A stretch of DNA of 64,000 bases from positions 32,680 through 96,679 of the forward strand of contig VTPC01000012.1 in assembly GCA_011009095.1 (NCBI GenBank), in the 5' to 3' direction. The notes under the pieces were generated by a model. That model was not told the origin of the DNA. It made no database searches and worked only from the letters and a program-made list of their open reading frames with translations. The stretch's first letter is position 1, and each line of letters begins with the position of its first letter. The DNA comes from Ignelater luminosus. Its lineage: Eukaryota; Arthropoda; Insecta; Coleoptera; Elateridae. The position numbers and the translations under genes are program-made. Shown piece by piece: positions 12,437 through 23,770 of the stretch.

Positions 12437-13620
12437 CAGCGCCGTAGCTAAGGGTAGGCAGAGTAGGCACCAGCCTAGAGGTGCAAGAGGCAAGGGGCGC
12501 CATAAGAGAGCTAGGGGAAAATGTAATTTTTTTGTACTGAAAGGACAATGATAAAAATAATTTGTCAATTTAAAACTGCCTGTTCCCTGCATTTTTTGTG
12601 CATTCTTAAACAACAAATGAGCAGTAACAGTACGAATTGAATTTTTAATGAATTTATGACTGCCACAAGCACACTTAAGTTTTAATGCTCAACAAATGTT
12701 TAGAGTTCTCAAATTTTAAGAAAAGGAATAAAAGGAGGTTAAGGCATAGGTTGGAAAAGAGATAGACTTGACTTTCTCGGACTTTTGGTAACAGAGGGCC
12801 TGTACGTAGAGATCATTTAGAGTACTATCTTACAACAAATAATAGACCGTTTTCTAACAAATTTTTCTACAGAATCTTACCACATGAAGACAGTGTTCAC
12901 AGGAATTGGATTTTTTACTGTGTAAAACGCGATGCAATTTACTGTTTTCCTTGTTTGTTGTTTGGACTAGACAGTATTCAGTTCTCTATGCCGGAAACAG
13001 GATTTAGCGACTGGCGTAACATTAGCACCAGAATCAAACCGCACGAAAATTATAAAAAATGCGTTGTCGACTTAAAAACCATTTAACTGAATATTGACCA
13101 AAATGACTTTGTTACTAAATAAATCCAAAAATGATAAATCAGCAAAATACTTATCATTACAATTTCAAAACGAACTTATTGCAATAATTGGAATTGTTGT
13201 CAAAAACCGAATTGTATCCAAAATAAAACGTGCCAAATATTTCACCGTCACCTGGCGTATCTCATACAGAACAACTTTCATTTATTAATATATATGTAGA
13301 AAAGAATAAGGATGCGTATACGATTAATGAGGGATTTTTGGGAATTTTTACAAGTAAAGGACAAAATCGGTTATGTTTTGGCTAATCTCCTCGAAAAAGA
13401 GTTAGCAGTTTTGGATCTTGATATCTAAAATATCAGAAGCTAGGTCTACGATAATGGCGCCAATATAACTGGGCAATATCAGGGTGTTCAGACTAGAATA
13501 TTATTAGAATATTGTCCCATGTTCAACGCACAATTTAAATTTAGTGACGTTACATAGTGCCTCAGTTAACTCTGATATAATCACCTTTTTTGGAGCAATT
13601 CAAGACTTTTTTAAATTTTT

Positions 13621-14196
13621 GTGCAATCAGATGGGATAAGCTCGTGTACGTTAAAATTAACATTGAAAGGATTTAGTGACACGAGGTGGTCATCGAAAAC
13701 ATTAGCCCAAAGGGCAGCGATCACTCAATTCAAGGACCTTTTAGCACTTCTGCAAGAAATAACCGATTCAGCCATTTACTCTGAGGACACTGTTAATAGG
13801 GCGAGAAATCTTCAGAAAAACTTCAGGCAAGACGAATTTGTGATTCTTTTGGTTTTTTGGAATTCTGTTTTGGGAGAAAATAATAAAGTAAATCTTTTGC
13901 TACAAAAAAAGAATGTGACAGTTGATATAGCATGCAAATATATTAAAGAATTACTGGAAGTAATCGAGAATTACAGGAACGATTGTTTTGTTAAAACAGC
14001 TGCTAAGGATATATGCCAGAATTGTGATATTCCCGCAGAACTCAAAGAAGTGCACAAAAGAAAAATCAAAAACATACCTGGAGAGCTTGCAACTGACTCT
14101 AACTTGATTCCAGGTGTCAAACAAAGGCAAATCCTACTTCAAGTTAAGGATATCCATTACTTCCCAATTATGAGATCGTTACGAAAAGTTAAATGA
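13621..14196 (+). pseudogene. hAT transposase fragment (central catalytic region)
   Basis: This 191-codon frame contains FSDTRWSSKTLAQRAA and then a long helical stretch (ITQFKDLLALLQEI, FVILLVFWNSVL, VNLLLQKKNVTVD). This is the layout of hAT transposases after the catalytic RW motif. The N-terminal zinc finger lies in another frame upstream, and the C-terminal dimerisation block is missing. It belongs to the element at 12437-14734 and cannot make a working transposase as it stands. Confidence 0.85.
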
Positions 14197-14242
14197 ACTC
14201 TCAGCTGATTTTCAGTTTTTAAATGGTGCGTCGTTTTTAAAG

Positions 14243-14485
14243 ATGAGCCTCGGCGACATAGGAAGGTATATTAAAGATTTGTGTATAAAATATCGGAGGA
14301 AGTTAGATCCCGTAGAGTTTCTGCAAGAAGCTGAAAGTTTCAGATTCCCGGAGCTCTTCAGATTTCAAAGCCAATCTCCTTTTACAATATTTCCAAATTT
14401 GAATAAATTTGATTTACTTGCTGAGCATCCCAATTTTTCTACAGCAATACAAATATTCAACGAACTCCGAAGAAGTCGTTACTGA
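14243..14485 (+). pseudogene. hAT transposase fragment (C-terminal part)
   Basis: These 80 codons (SLGDIGRYIKDLC, KLDPVEFLQEAESFRFPELF, LAEHPNFSTAIQIFNEL) follow the previous fragment in another frame and resemble the region before the hAT dimerisation domain. The frame ends without that domain. The remaining 250 bp to the terminus hold no match on this strand. Confidence 0.7.
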
Positions 14486-14734
14486 ATTTGCGAAGTCTGT
14501 GTGTCTTCTTCATTTTTTTAAATTTTGAAATTGATTTAGATTCTACATCAAAACCTAAAGACATGCTGTCTTCGATTTTTGATATCTCTTCGGGAATATG
14601 GTCAAAATGACCGCCTAAATTTGAAAAAGTAACAAATGGAGTTTGCTGTAGTTTTCTTTGCATTCCCAGATGTTTTTAACTATACCTGCCACGACTGCTT
14701 TGCCTATAGTAAAATTTTTCCTAGCTACGCCCTG

Positions 14735-14742
14735 GGCAGACG
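14735..14742. repeat. 8-bp target-site duplication (GGCAGACG), right copy
   Basis: This is identical to 12429-12436 and confirms the right boundary of the hAT element. Confidence 0.92.
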
Positions 14743-15050
14743 TAGAGACAAAAGTGGAGGAAGTCTAGACATACCCTGAAAAGGCCACTAAATAACACTA
14801 AACTTCAACATCCCTGGAAAGAGAAAAAATAGGAAGACCAACTGACACCCAAAGAAGAACATTACAGAAGGAACAGAGACTAACAATATGACTTGGGCCG
14901 GAATAAAGACAAACGAGTGACGAAATATAAAGGGCCCTACTGACAATGAGCAGGACTAGCAACTTATTTGTTACCACTGGCGCTTAGGAAACACCGAGAT
15001 GGTAACTTATGTTCTATGGGAGCTACAGAAAAAAGAAGAAAAATAAAAAG

Positions 15051-18000
15051 AAGTGAAAAACAAATTGTTTTTGCCTTCATTCAATCTATTATTGTTCAAT
15101 AGGTATCATAAAACTTTAAAATTAAATATCTCTGTCCAAGACCTGCGTGTTCGATACATGAGACTATTGGTCTAGCAAACTGAGTGGCATTGTTTGTGAA
15201 TTCGAATTCCGTAGACAATAACAAACAAGCTACACAATTCAATTCGCACCGACAATAATTAACCTACAATTTATTTTGGGCTTTTCTACAATATTATATG
15301 ATGTCTTAAGCAGAGCATTTCTGAACGTATAGCATGATACATTCGTCATGTTGGGTTTTTTACTTTCTTGTTATTTATTTAAAGATGCAATTTAATATTA
15401 AAAAATTGCTGTCGGCCTCTGGTTGAAAACTATTCACTATTAGCAGTATTACCTATGCCTATTTCTTTGATAGATATGACAACAAAAAATAACTCTAAAA
15501 CTGAACTTTTCAGTTTTAACATGTTGACTAGAAAAGCCTTTTAAAGTAACTTATGCAGTCCAATTTTTTAATGGTGTATTTTTCCGATAATGTAAGGATG
15601 TCATGATTAACTGTCTTCGGAAAGAATTTCGACTGCCAAATGGTGCTAGATGTCTTTGATGAAGTAACTGGGTAAAATTTGCCGCTATTGAGTACGAATG
15701 GAGTTATCGAGTAATTGGTAATTGATAAATCAATTACTTTTTACACAACTTATTCGTAAGTTATATAGATGTCACTTTCTTTTTTATATGTCTTCTGGCC
15801 TTTTGCCTTCAGTCTTTGAGTTTTGTGAATTATTTGCTGGGTTATGTGCTAGGAAGGATGCCTAGGTTTGAATACCATACATTTTACCTTTTCCAATTTA
15901 AAAATGAAACATCTATTTTTTTAATATGTTAATTCTCTTATTTTTTAGTTTTGTGACCTAATAGTTTCACAAAAACCGGTGGGAAACTGCATTTTCATAG
16001 ATATCGTCCGTTAGTGCTCAATCACAATCATTAAGTATTATCAACTACTGTAACAAAAATAACAGTTGCAATAACACATTATCTATTTTATCTCAACGGA
16101 CATGAGTACAACTATATATGGAAAGAGAATTCTTCACGAAATCAGTTTTTAATTTTTCCAAGAAATTAAACTCTTCCAGAGTTGCAGCATTTAAGATTTT
16201 TCAATTTTGTTTTCAATTTTTAATTTCAAGTTGCTTATTTTAATTGTAGAATCCGCAATTGTATTTGTTATTGTAAATGCATCACACTAATTTATTGTAA
16301 GCCTTTATGGTTTTTTCCATGAAATTGCAAAGACCAAAACTAGTGGACTTTACTGGACGACTGTACCTATTTATAGACTGGGTCGCTGGCAGCAACCTGA
16401 CCTAAATTCGAAAGTTTTTTGCAGGCGTCTTGGACTGTAAAGCAGACACCCAATTTTCGGAAATTGGGTTGCTTGTGGGAAATTCGGGGGATTTTTTTAG
16501 TGTAGGAAAAATTAAATAGAATTAAATTTATTCCTAATTCTCCTATTTTTCACAAGATTTTTTTTTCTATCTGCAGGATTATTTATTTCTATGTATACAT
16601 AAGTTTCTACATACTTTTCTTTGACTGATGTGCAACAATAACAGGAATTTTTATCTGTGATAATGGGAGAGTAATACTGGTAAGGAATTCTCCTCAGAGT
16701 CCATACCAAGCATGAGTCACCCTCAGACTTTCCATACTTGGACTCTGAAATAGACGTGAAGGTCTGATGCTGCTCCGAGTATTCCGAAATTTGCTCACAA
16801 ATTCCAAAAAATCAATGATTACTGATTGCTAGATGGCCCTCTTCAGTTTATCTTCAACCAGCAACCGAAATCGTGGTCAAATTACAAGTGAAACACTGGC
16901 CGGATGGCAACCCTAGCCAAAACAGATTTTTATTAATTTTACTTTCAAGTTGCTCATTCATTCTTTGTAATCCTTCTGAGTGCCCTTTTAAATTGTTCAT
17001 CTTTATACATTGGCTTTGTTCTAACTTTGGTTATTCTTTTGCAATACCTCAACTCGTCACATTTGCATTCTGTTAATATCACGTTAGTTTTATTTGGAAC
17101 AGGTGAGAAGTACATTAATACTCCAACCCGTTATATTTGCTGTTTTGTTTTGTGGTTTATATCCTCCCAGTATGATTTGCTTATTAATTTAAACACAAAA
17201 TGTTTAACAATTTAACGTTATTGTTTTGCGTAACGAGATTTGTCATTGTTTGCGTTTTGGTACCCATTACCATTACTTTTACCACTACTAGAAAAGTATT
17301 TTCATTAGTAATTACATTACTGACAATGAGTATTGCAATACCACTCAGCTTTGAATGTGATGCCATCAAGAAAAGAAAAGAAATAATAAAATAAAATTAA
17401 TTTGAATAGCAGTTAAAAAACCGCCGACGAATGAACGATCAGATTTGTTAGATATCTAGAGTATTTGATTTTGCAAAAATAAATATATTGCATAACAATC
17501 TCGGTTTATAGTTTAGAATATCAGCTATTGAAGTTTATGTTTTTTTTTATTCAAGAATAGTTTAACCGTAGAATTGAGTATTTGCTCCCGATGTTGCTAA
17601 TTTTAATTTTGAGCATAATAGAAATCAAGTTGGGTCAGAACAATATTTTATAATGCTTTGATGTTTAAAGGGTAACTTGAAACCACAATTTTGAAATCCC
17701 AATTTAAAATAAAATATTTGACAATGATAACCATTCATAACAATACAATCTTGAGTTTAGAAATAAGACTGATTTATCGCGGATAGGAACTCTATAGTCA
17801 GAAAAGAAAACCAAATCAGTAATCAGTATATCAGCAATCTATCTTTTTTTTATTCAATATAGTCAATTTGAATAGTTTCATTGAAATGTTTAATACTTGC
17901 ATATTCTTGTAGTTGCACAATGAAATTGTCAGGAACACCAGAAAATCATTTTTTTAAATCAAAATTCCAATAGAACGTTCTAAAGATTTACGACTAAAAA

Positions 18001-18344
18001 AGAAATGTTGCTTTCCTTTAGTATATAAATACACCAAACATATTGTGATGGATGAACTGTTCAGTTGTGTGACGTCTTCACTGACCTGTATCAAAAACGG
18101 GCATAGTGTCCTGCGTTCTCAAAATATATACACTCAGGACACGTCTCGTCATTATTGAATTGTTAAATAAATTCGCACAATTCCCAACACGTTTATTTTA
18201 TTTTTCTCTCTGAAACTTTTGAGAACAGTAGTAATAAAAATATGAAAATCCATATAGAAGTATTGCCATTGACGAAATAACCTGATTTAAAACTTAACGG
18301 TATATCCTCCCACAACAAAATTCTCTTGTGATTGTTTTGTAACC

Positions 18345-18345
<1 letters not shown>
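15051..18345. other. gap, no gene seen
   Basis: A+T-rich spacer. A small hairpin CCCAATTT-TCGG-AAATTGGG lies at about 16450-16469. The frames at 16873-17394 overlap each other and show no family, splice signals or coding bias. Confidence 0.5.

Positions 18346-18393
<48 letters not shown>
18346..18393. repeat. (TA)n microsatellite
   Basis: An uninterrupted TA dinucleotide run of about 48 bp. Confidence 0.98.
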
Positions 18394-18394
<1 letters not shown>

Positions 18395-18837
18395 CATTGA
18401 TTATTAAAACAACAAAAAATGCTATTGTAAAAAACAAAAAAGTGACATCTCTTATCTCCTGTTTCCTGTTCAACCTAGAACCTGCAAGTTTGTAAGTCCA
18501 CCGATATAATTTAATTACCGCTGTCAGTTGTTTTTTTTTCCTTGAAGTTTCGGACGACTCCTTAAAGTTATATTTCTACCTAGACGAATCTTCATGAATT
18601 CTGTTATATTCCTAACTGTCAAACTAATAATTTAAAATGAGAATTTACCAAATGTTAAAGGCTATCAGAATTTCAGAATTTAAACTACATTTTAAATTAC
18701 CTCCGTGTTATATAACACAAACAGAAAACCAGTTTCAGTTCCTACTAAAATTAATAAATTTTCAGTCGTGAACTCTTTCAAAAACCTGATAACCTGTAGA
18801 AGAATCAAAGAGAGCACCTAAAACATCAAAACGTTAC

Positions 18838-19018
18838 GGGGTGCCGCGATCTCTGGATGTTGGAATACCGGGGTAATTGGGGGGATCGGGGGATTGTTGC
18901 GGGGGCGCGCTGCCGGGGGCACCGCCCTAGCGCCAGCTGTGCTCAAGGATCGATCTCGACACGAAACTGGGTCCAGGACCGGGCCATATCCCCGTTCATT
19001 CATCCTTGTGCTGAGAAG
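18838..19018. other. GC-rich, CpG-dense island of unknown nature
   Basis: About 180 bp are strikingly rich in G+C and CpG (GGGGGCGCGCTGCCGGGGGC and neighbours) in otherwise A+T-rich DNA. Both strands stay open through it. Plus reads GCWNTGVIGGIGGLLRGRAAG in one frame, and minus (18818-19003) reads a proline/arginine-rich peptide with PRNNPPIPPITPVFQHPEI. I recognise neither, and neither has convincing splice sites at both ends. Candidates are a 5' exon or promoter-associated island of the long gene represented by the exon at 54869, an exon of an unknown gene on either strand, or a transposon fragment. Confidence 0.4.
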
Positions 19019-19019
19019 A

Positions 19020-22000
19020 CCGTGATTTATGTTTCAAGCAGGATGAAGCAGGATAAGCGTTTTCAAGAGCTTCTTATCGGTTTTCTTTTTTATCATACAA
19101 AATTAATATTAATTACTGGTGGAAAGATAGCGGCTGATGGTAGATATTTCCTATTGTTTTACGCCGGTTACACCCGGAACGTGAAAAACGAATACATTTC
19201 GATAATTAAGCCCAAGGTGTTTATCTTCTCATTTCCACTCCTAAATCACAAAAGGGTTTCAATTGTAGACACATCAGGAGTTGATTTATGCTGGTTTTAG
19301 AAACAATTTTGTGGCCTAGATTGAACGAGGTTGACTATATTTCTTTTATTTCGAGTTTTCGAGTTTTTCTTATTGCTAGACGCAATTTTCTCCACTGATT
19401 TAGTATCCTCAATCTATTAAAAAAATCATTTATTAAAAAAAGATAAAGAATTATAAATTGAAAGAAGTAATTAGAGAAGAAAATTATTAAAATTTAGTTC
19501 GATTTTGTTTCAAACGGAAATTGTGTTGTCAAGAAGTCGGTCAACCTGGGGATAAATATCATTTAGATCCAATCGTGTGTATGGGTCTTTACAAAACTGG
19601 TCTTAATTACGTTAACACTTCACCGTTGTAAAGGGTGGTTCGGAAAAGCCAATCAGCCATATTTTCAGCTTCCCCTAAGTTGAGAGGATTTTAAGTGCTC
19701 TTCTAAAGTGGCTATTTCTAAAATCTGATTGGTTTCCCTGATATCACTCTAGATGTCAGCTTTTCTTTAGAAATATCCGATGAAGCAAATTAATGGAATT
19801 TATCTTTTTTATTGCAAAATATTGAAGGAGACACCTTTTAATTTAGTTGAAATATAGAGAGATTAGATTAAAGGGAAAAAGGAAACGTAGTAGGTATTTG
19901 GGTATAAATGAAATAACGGGGCAATTTAAAAGTACATTTAGGTGCATGAAAGCTACAAAAGAAATTTTGTAATTTAAAATGCCTTTGATGCTGTTACACA
20001 ACGGTTTTAAATATGGAAACGAGAAATTCATGTAACTTCACGTAACTGTTGAAATCTTTGTAAATATTTTAAATAACCTGAAATGAATTTAGATTCGTAC
20101 ATGACAGATACGTAATGAAAAAATCCTTTTGTTAATTTTTGGTAAATTCATTTAGGTAGAATCCTTAACAACGGTTTAAAATTTTATTGAATTAAAACAT
20201 TATATCTACCTATGCTGTAAGTCCTTTTCTGCTAAATAGCAATTGAAGCGATAAATTTTCAACATATGACATTTCATTTCTAAGTCTTATAATGAAAATA
20301 AAATCATTTCTTGCTCATATTTATGCTATTCGATTAGCTATGGAGAGCCAGGCAGCGATCATGGATAAATGGCTTTTGGCACAAGTATAGACGAACAACA
20401 CTCAATAAAAATTTTGAGGGGTCATGAAGAAGATGAGTGAATTACCCTCGAAGTTATATCTAGGTCAAGAAGGCCAATCCTGTTTGACTGTAGATTCTTA
20501 TCTTAAAAGAGCATCAAAATTCACAACTCGATAGCTGTAACCTGCCCTTGCCAGTTATTATAACGGGAGTTTAGAAATGAAACCGTTTGGAATAGGTCAT
20601 GACTTGCAGTAAATTTGTCTTTGCTTATTGCATACAAAATCTTATCTAATTGTCATATTAACTTGACATCTTCAATTTATTTACTGTCAATCGTGGTTTT
20701 CACATTTAAACAAAAAACAGTTATAATTGAGTTATTCCTGTAATTAAGCAAAAGCTGATGGAATAGAAGACTAAGTAAACAAGAATAAGCAGAGAAAGAT
20801 TTGCAGTAGAGTTTATGAACGGAAATCTTATTTATTTTTATTGACAAATATCAACATCCAATTAATAAGACACAATAAATTACAGCAACAAGCTGGATAG
20901 TAACACGATATATGTACGTTTAACTACGTATGCTCAGCCAACTGGAAACATGCGATTTATTGGACACCCGTTAGTTTCACGTATTATTCTAGAGTGCAAG
21001 TAGATATAAGATAATTGGAGCAGTGTAGCGGCAAATAAACGACAGTTACATTCCACAACATTTTTTTGTTTTAGTAACTGTCGTCTTTACCTTTTGTTAC
21101 GTTACTAAACCGTATAAATATTAAAATAGCATTAATACAATTTTAGATCAAGTTTGATAGGGTCATGATAATATTTAGTGACAGAATATTAAACGTTGTT
21201 AGCATTACAGTGCTGTAGATACTCAATTTGTCCAATACATGCGAGTAAGGCACACAGTAACGTATCAAACGGGCAGAAATGTTGGTCAAATACACTTAAA
21301 ACCCGTTTACTGTGCTTAATGTTTGCGTAGTCTGGTTTTGATCTGATAAATAACTTTTGCTTAGATTATATAACGATATCGCAACTCAAGAATATTTGAC
21401 AATACCGTACTACGCAACTAGAAATTGAGATATTATTTAAAAGATCTTTAAGTAGTTATCAAAGGTTCAGGTATGAAGTCTGTGACATGTGAAAAACAAA
21501 ATGCGAGCGTTTACTAATTTTGTGGCAAAAATAAATTTGCACAGTAGTTGCATCAAAACATGTAGTAAAGAAACTAGATAACACATTATGTAACAAAGCC
21601 TTGTTTACTTAAAGAATTTTAAAGGTCTATAATACACCATAGGTCTATACCAAGCTGTTTAAGACTGAAAATAAAAAATAGTTGAAACATAGAAAATATC
21701 AATTTTGTTTTCTAAGGCTCTTGAACCGTTGAAATCACAGCCTTCAATATTTCTAAAACATCACAATAACAACTTGAAATGTGTTTATTCAAACTGTCTT
21801 CTTATCAAATTGTTTCATGCCTGGTAGTAATCATCTTTACTCTTATACGTTCAAAACGCTGTTTGTATGGGTGTAAACATCAATATAAATCCATTTTGAT
21901 CTAATTTAGTTAGAGACATGCAATTAGATGTGACCTAACCTGCAAAGCAAGGTTTGCTAAGAAAAGTCAAATATAATTAAGTTAATATAAAAGTGGTTCA

Positions 22001-22490
22001 ATGTTTAAATTAAGGTAGACAGTAAATAAAAACACATAATAAGGACACCTAATTAGCATAAGATGTAGCAAATTAATGATTTGCAAGGAATTAGGTTATT
22101 GATTGGTATCAAGCAATTATTGTTCTGGGGATATTCAAATTGTTTCTGTACATTCAAGTTTGCCAATTGATAAGAGAAAATTACATTTACTTTCTTAAAG
22201 TTAGAAAAGAAGGATATTCCTCTAAGTTGTTGTCAGTCTTGGACTTCAGAACTTAAATAAACTTTTTTTGAGCCCTCGGTGTTATATTTAGACATTATAA
22301 TAAGTTATCACATTAATGCAATTTGTAGAAACAAAGCACGACTTATTTTGGTTTATTGTTTGAAAGTCACGCCATGATAACCTATGTGATTTCATGACTT
22401 ACTTTTCTTAGATTTGTTTCTATATCCACATTTTTAACTTTCCTACGCTATACAGGAATGATAACCGAGTCTCAACCGTGTGCAAACTTA
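19020..22490. other. gap, no gene seen
   Basis: A+T-rich spacer with scattered short chance frames. The only structure noted is the 11-bp hairpin at 21039-21084, listed separately. Confidence 0.5.
21039..21084. repeat. hairpin, 11-bp perfect stem
   Basis: ACGACAGTTAC at 21039-21049 is the exact reverse complement of GTAACTGTCGT at 21074-21084, with a T-rich 24-base loop. It could be a tiny MITE relic or chance. No target duplication was found. Confidence 0.6.
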
Positions 22491-22499
22491 AATTTAGTT

Positions 22500-23770
22500 A
22501 CTTTAAAGAAAGTAGATAACGGACACAGCGTCAATGCAATTTTCTTTTTCTTTTATTAACCGAATGCGATTTTTTGTCCCAGGTCTGAAAATAATATTAT
22601 TTCTGTTACCATTAACGTATTTTGAGTAATACGGACAGAGAATTAACTATTAAGTTCCGGTTTTTGGCAATTAGGTACATGTTTGCAAATAATATGCGGT
22701 CTGCCTTATTAGCTTTTTGTTTTACATACACCTTTAACAGGCGTAAACGCTTTGATTTAAATCTTTTTATGGGATCAAAAGACTTCATTAAGCTTCTTGA
22801 TCTTTTCGTCAAGCCGACAATGAATCTTGTTGTATCTCATTTGGTGTTACTATCAACTATAGAAGATAGACTTCTATCGGAAAGATTAGTTTATCAAAAA
22901 GTTCCAATACAACACAACCTATTCTTCGTATCTTAATGCATATGCTTTGAAGATATAGATAATAGAGTCTGTGTCCTCCCGAAGTTTATAAAATATGTCG
23001 CATTTATATCAATGCTGATACTTGGTATTCAGCTGTAATGTAGTATTTTGAAATTTCTCCAGATATTAAGCTCGAGTCTTTAATTTCTTTGAATGTATGC
23101 ATGCTTTTATTTGATCAATTGGCATTCGAAAGAATAGATTTTTCAAGTCCACCAGTTGAGCTGAAAAGCCATCAGTGTTAATTAAATGTTCGTGTTTGGT
23201 TTGATACGCCGTAGGTCAGACAATTCAGCTTGAGCAAGTCAACAGACAAACATTCTACATAACTGATTTTATCTGAAGTAAAACTCCATAGCACCATTTG
23301 CTCAACACATGAGAGGTGAAGCATCCAATTGCCTTTTTTATTGACTAAAATAAATTTATACAAAAGTCCAGCTAAGTCCAAGACACAAAAAGCTCACATA
23401 TTTCTATATCACGATAGCGCACAGATACCCTTTCTTGTTCAAAACTGTTAACTTTCCTAACTAAAAGATCTTTTTGAGTTCTTTGAAATTGGATCATTTA
23501 GTCTAAAGTTACGATCGATTCTCTGTCTGGCATTCTACATTTACCGCTATATTGTAGAGCTGTGCCTTAGGGATAATACTTCTTCATGGTATTTAATCAC
23601 TAATGTAACTAATGTTTTAAGGAAAATTAGTACCTCTACTTTGTACAGATTTCTTCATTTCCAACGAACACGATGTTGCATTTAGGATCTGGTTTTAAAT
23701 CAGTGAATAGTGAGTTATACAGCAGCTTCTTCTTTTTTTCCTTGGTCTTTCTCTAGTGCCTTTTTCATTA
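22500..23770 (-). pseudogene. decayed copy of an uncharacterised multicopy (transposon-like) protein family
   Basis: On the minus strand, 23178-23381 reads GNWMLHLSCVEQMVLWSFTS, and 22612-22812 reads ADRILFANMYLIAKNRNL. From memory these match a multicopy uncharacterised protein found in arthropods and cnidarians, with WxLHLxxxxxMLPWFFAYDRLNYARYL and, further on, LKADRxLFARMLLxAQSR. Between them, FSAQLVDLKNLFFRMPIDQ fits the expected GxFxVQ...PFxxIPxDQ stretch. Order and strand agree with one gene running right to left. It is broken many times and cannot be functional. What this family does, and which element carries it, I do not know. The recognition rests on memory of motifs only. Confidence 0.45.

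Larger units (their letters stand above)
12437..14734 (+). mobile_element. hAT transposon with TTF-type zinc-finger transposase, 2298 bp, inactive
   Basis: Both ends are visible. The left starts CAGCGCCGTAGCTAAGGG. The right, read on the other strand, starts CAGGGCGTAGCTAGGAAA. Both are typical hAT termini. A perfect 8-bp duplication, GGCAGACG, flanks the element. Inside, about 12880-13086 encodes a TTF/zf-MYM-like finger (AIYCFPCLLF, then ETGFSDWRN). The frame at 13621-14196 carries the hAT motif DTRWSS followed by a helical region, and 14243-14485 carries SLGDIGRYIKDLCIKYRRKL. The usual C-terminal dimerisation block (SERSFSxLK-like) is absent, and the coding region has several stops and frame changes. 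It is therefore a non-autonomous relic of a ZMYM1-like hAT (Tip100-type by termini). The intact duplication suggests it is not very old. It sits in a decayed LINE. Confidence 0.92.
11690..15050 (+). mobile_element. decayed LINE (non-LTR retrotransposon), split by a hAT insertion
   Basis: The left part (about 11690-12436) and right part (14743-15050) belong to one broken non-LTR element. On the left, TATRWMVYF resembles the linker before the reverse transcriptase of many LINE ORF2 proteins. Around 12085-12150 the frame VEQGCILPPLLLLLLIG matches the reverse-transcriptase motif usually read as VRQGCxLSPxLF. The right part carries the C-terminal signature GRPTDTQRRTLQKEQ and then NNMTWAGIKTN, the GRPxxTWRRxxExE...TWxxI tail of CR1/Jockey-like and related LINEs. 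Stops and frame changes are frequent, and the endonuclease and most of the polymerase are missing, so it is dead. The clade is uncertain. The two parts were contiguous before the hAT element landed: removing 12437-14734 and one copy of the 8-bp duplication restores a continuous sequence. Confidence 0.75.

Noticed and set aside
14457-14663. Minus-strand 68-codon frame at the right end of the hAT element
   Set aside because: It lies inside the transposon in antisense and resembles no transposase domain. It is taken as chance.
15160-15215. TTCGAATTC-type word suggesting a tRNA T-arm
   Set aside because: No A-box, acceptor stem or anticodon arm at the right spacing. No convincing tRNA was found in the window.
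18020-18240. TATA-like box, downstream AATAAA and a TG...CA-like span, suggesting a solo LTR
   Set aside because: No flanking direct duplication, no second copy and no primer-binding or polypurine tract in the window. The A+T-rich background makes these signals cheap.
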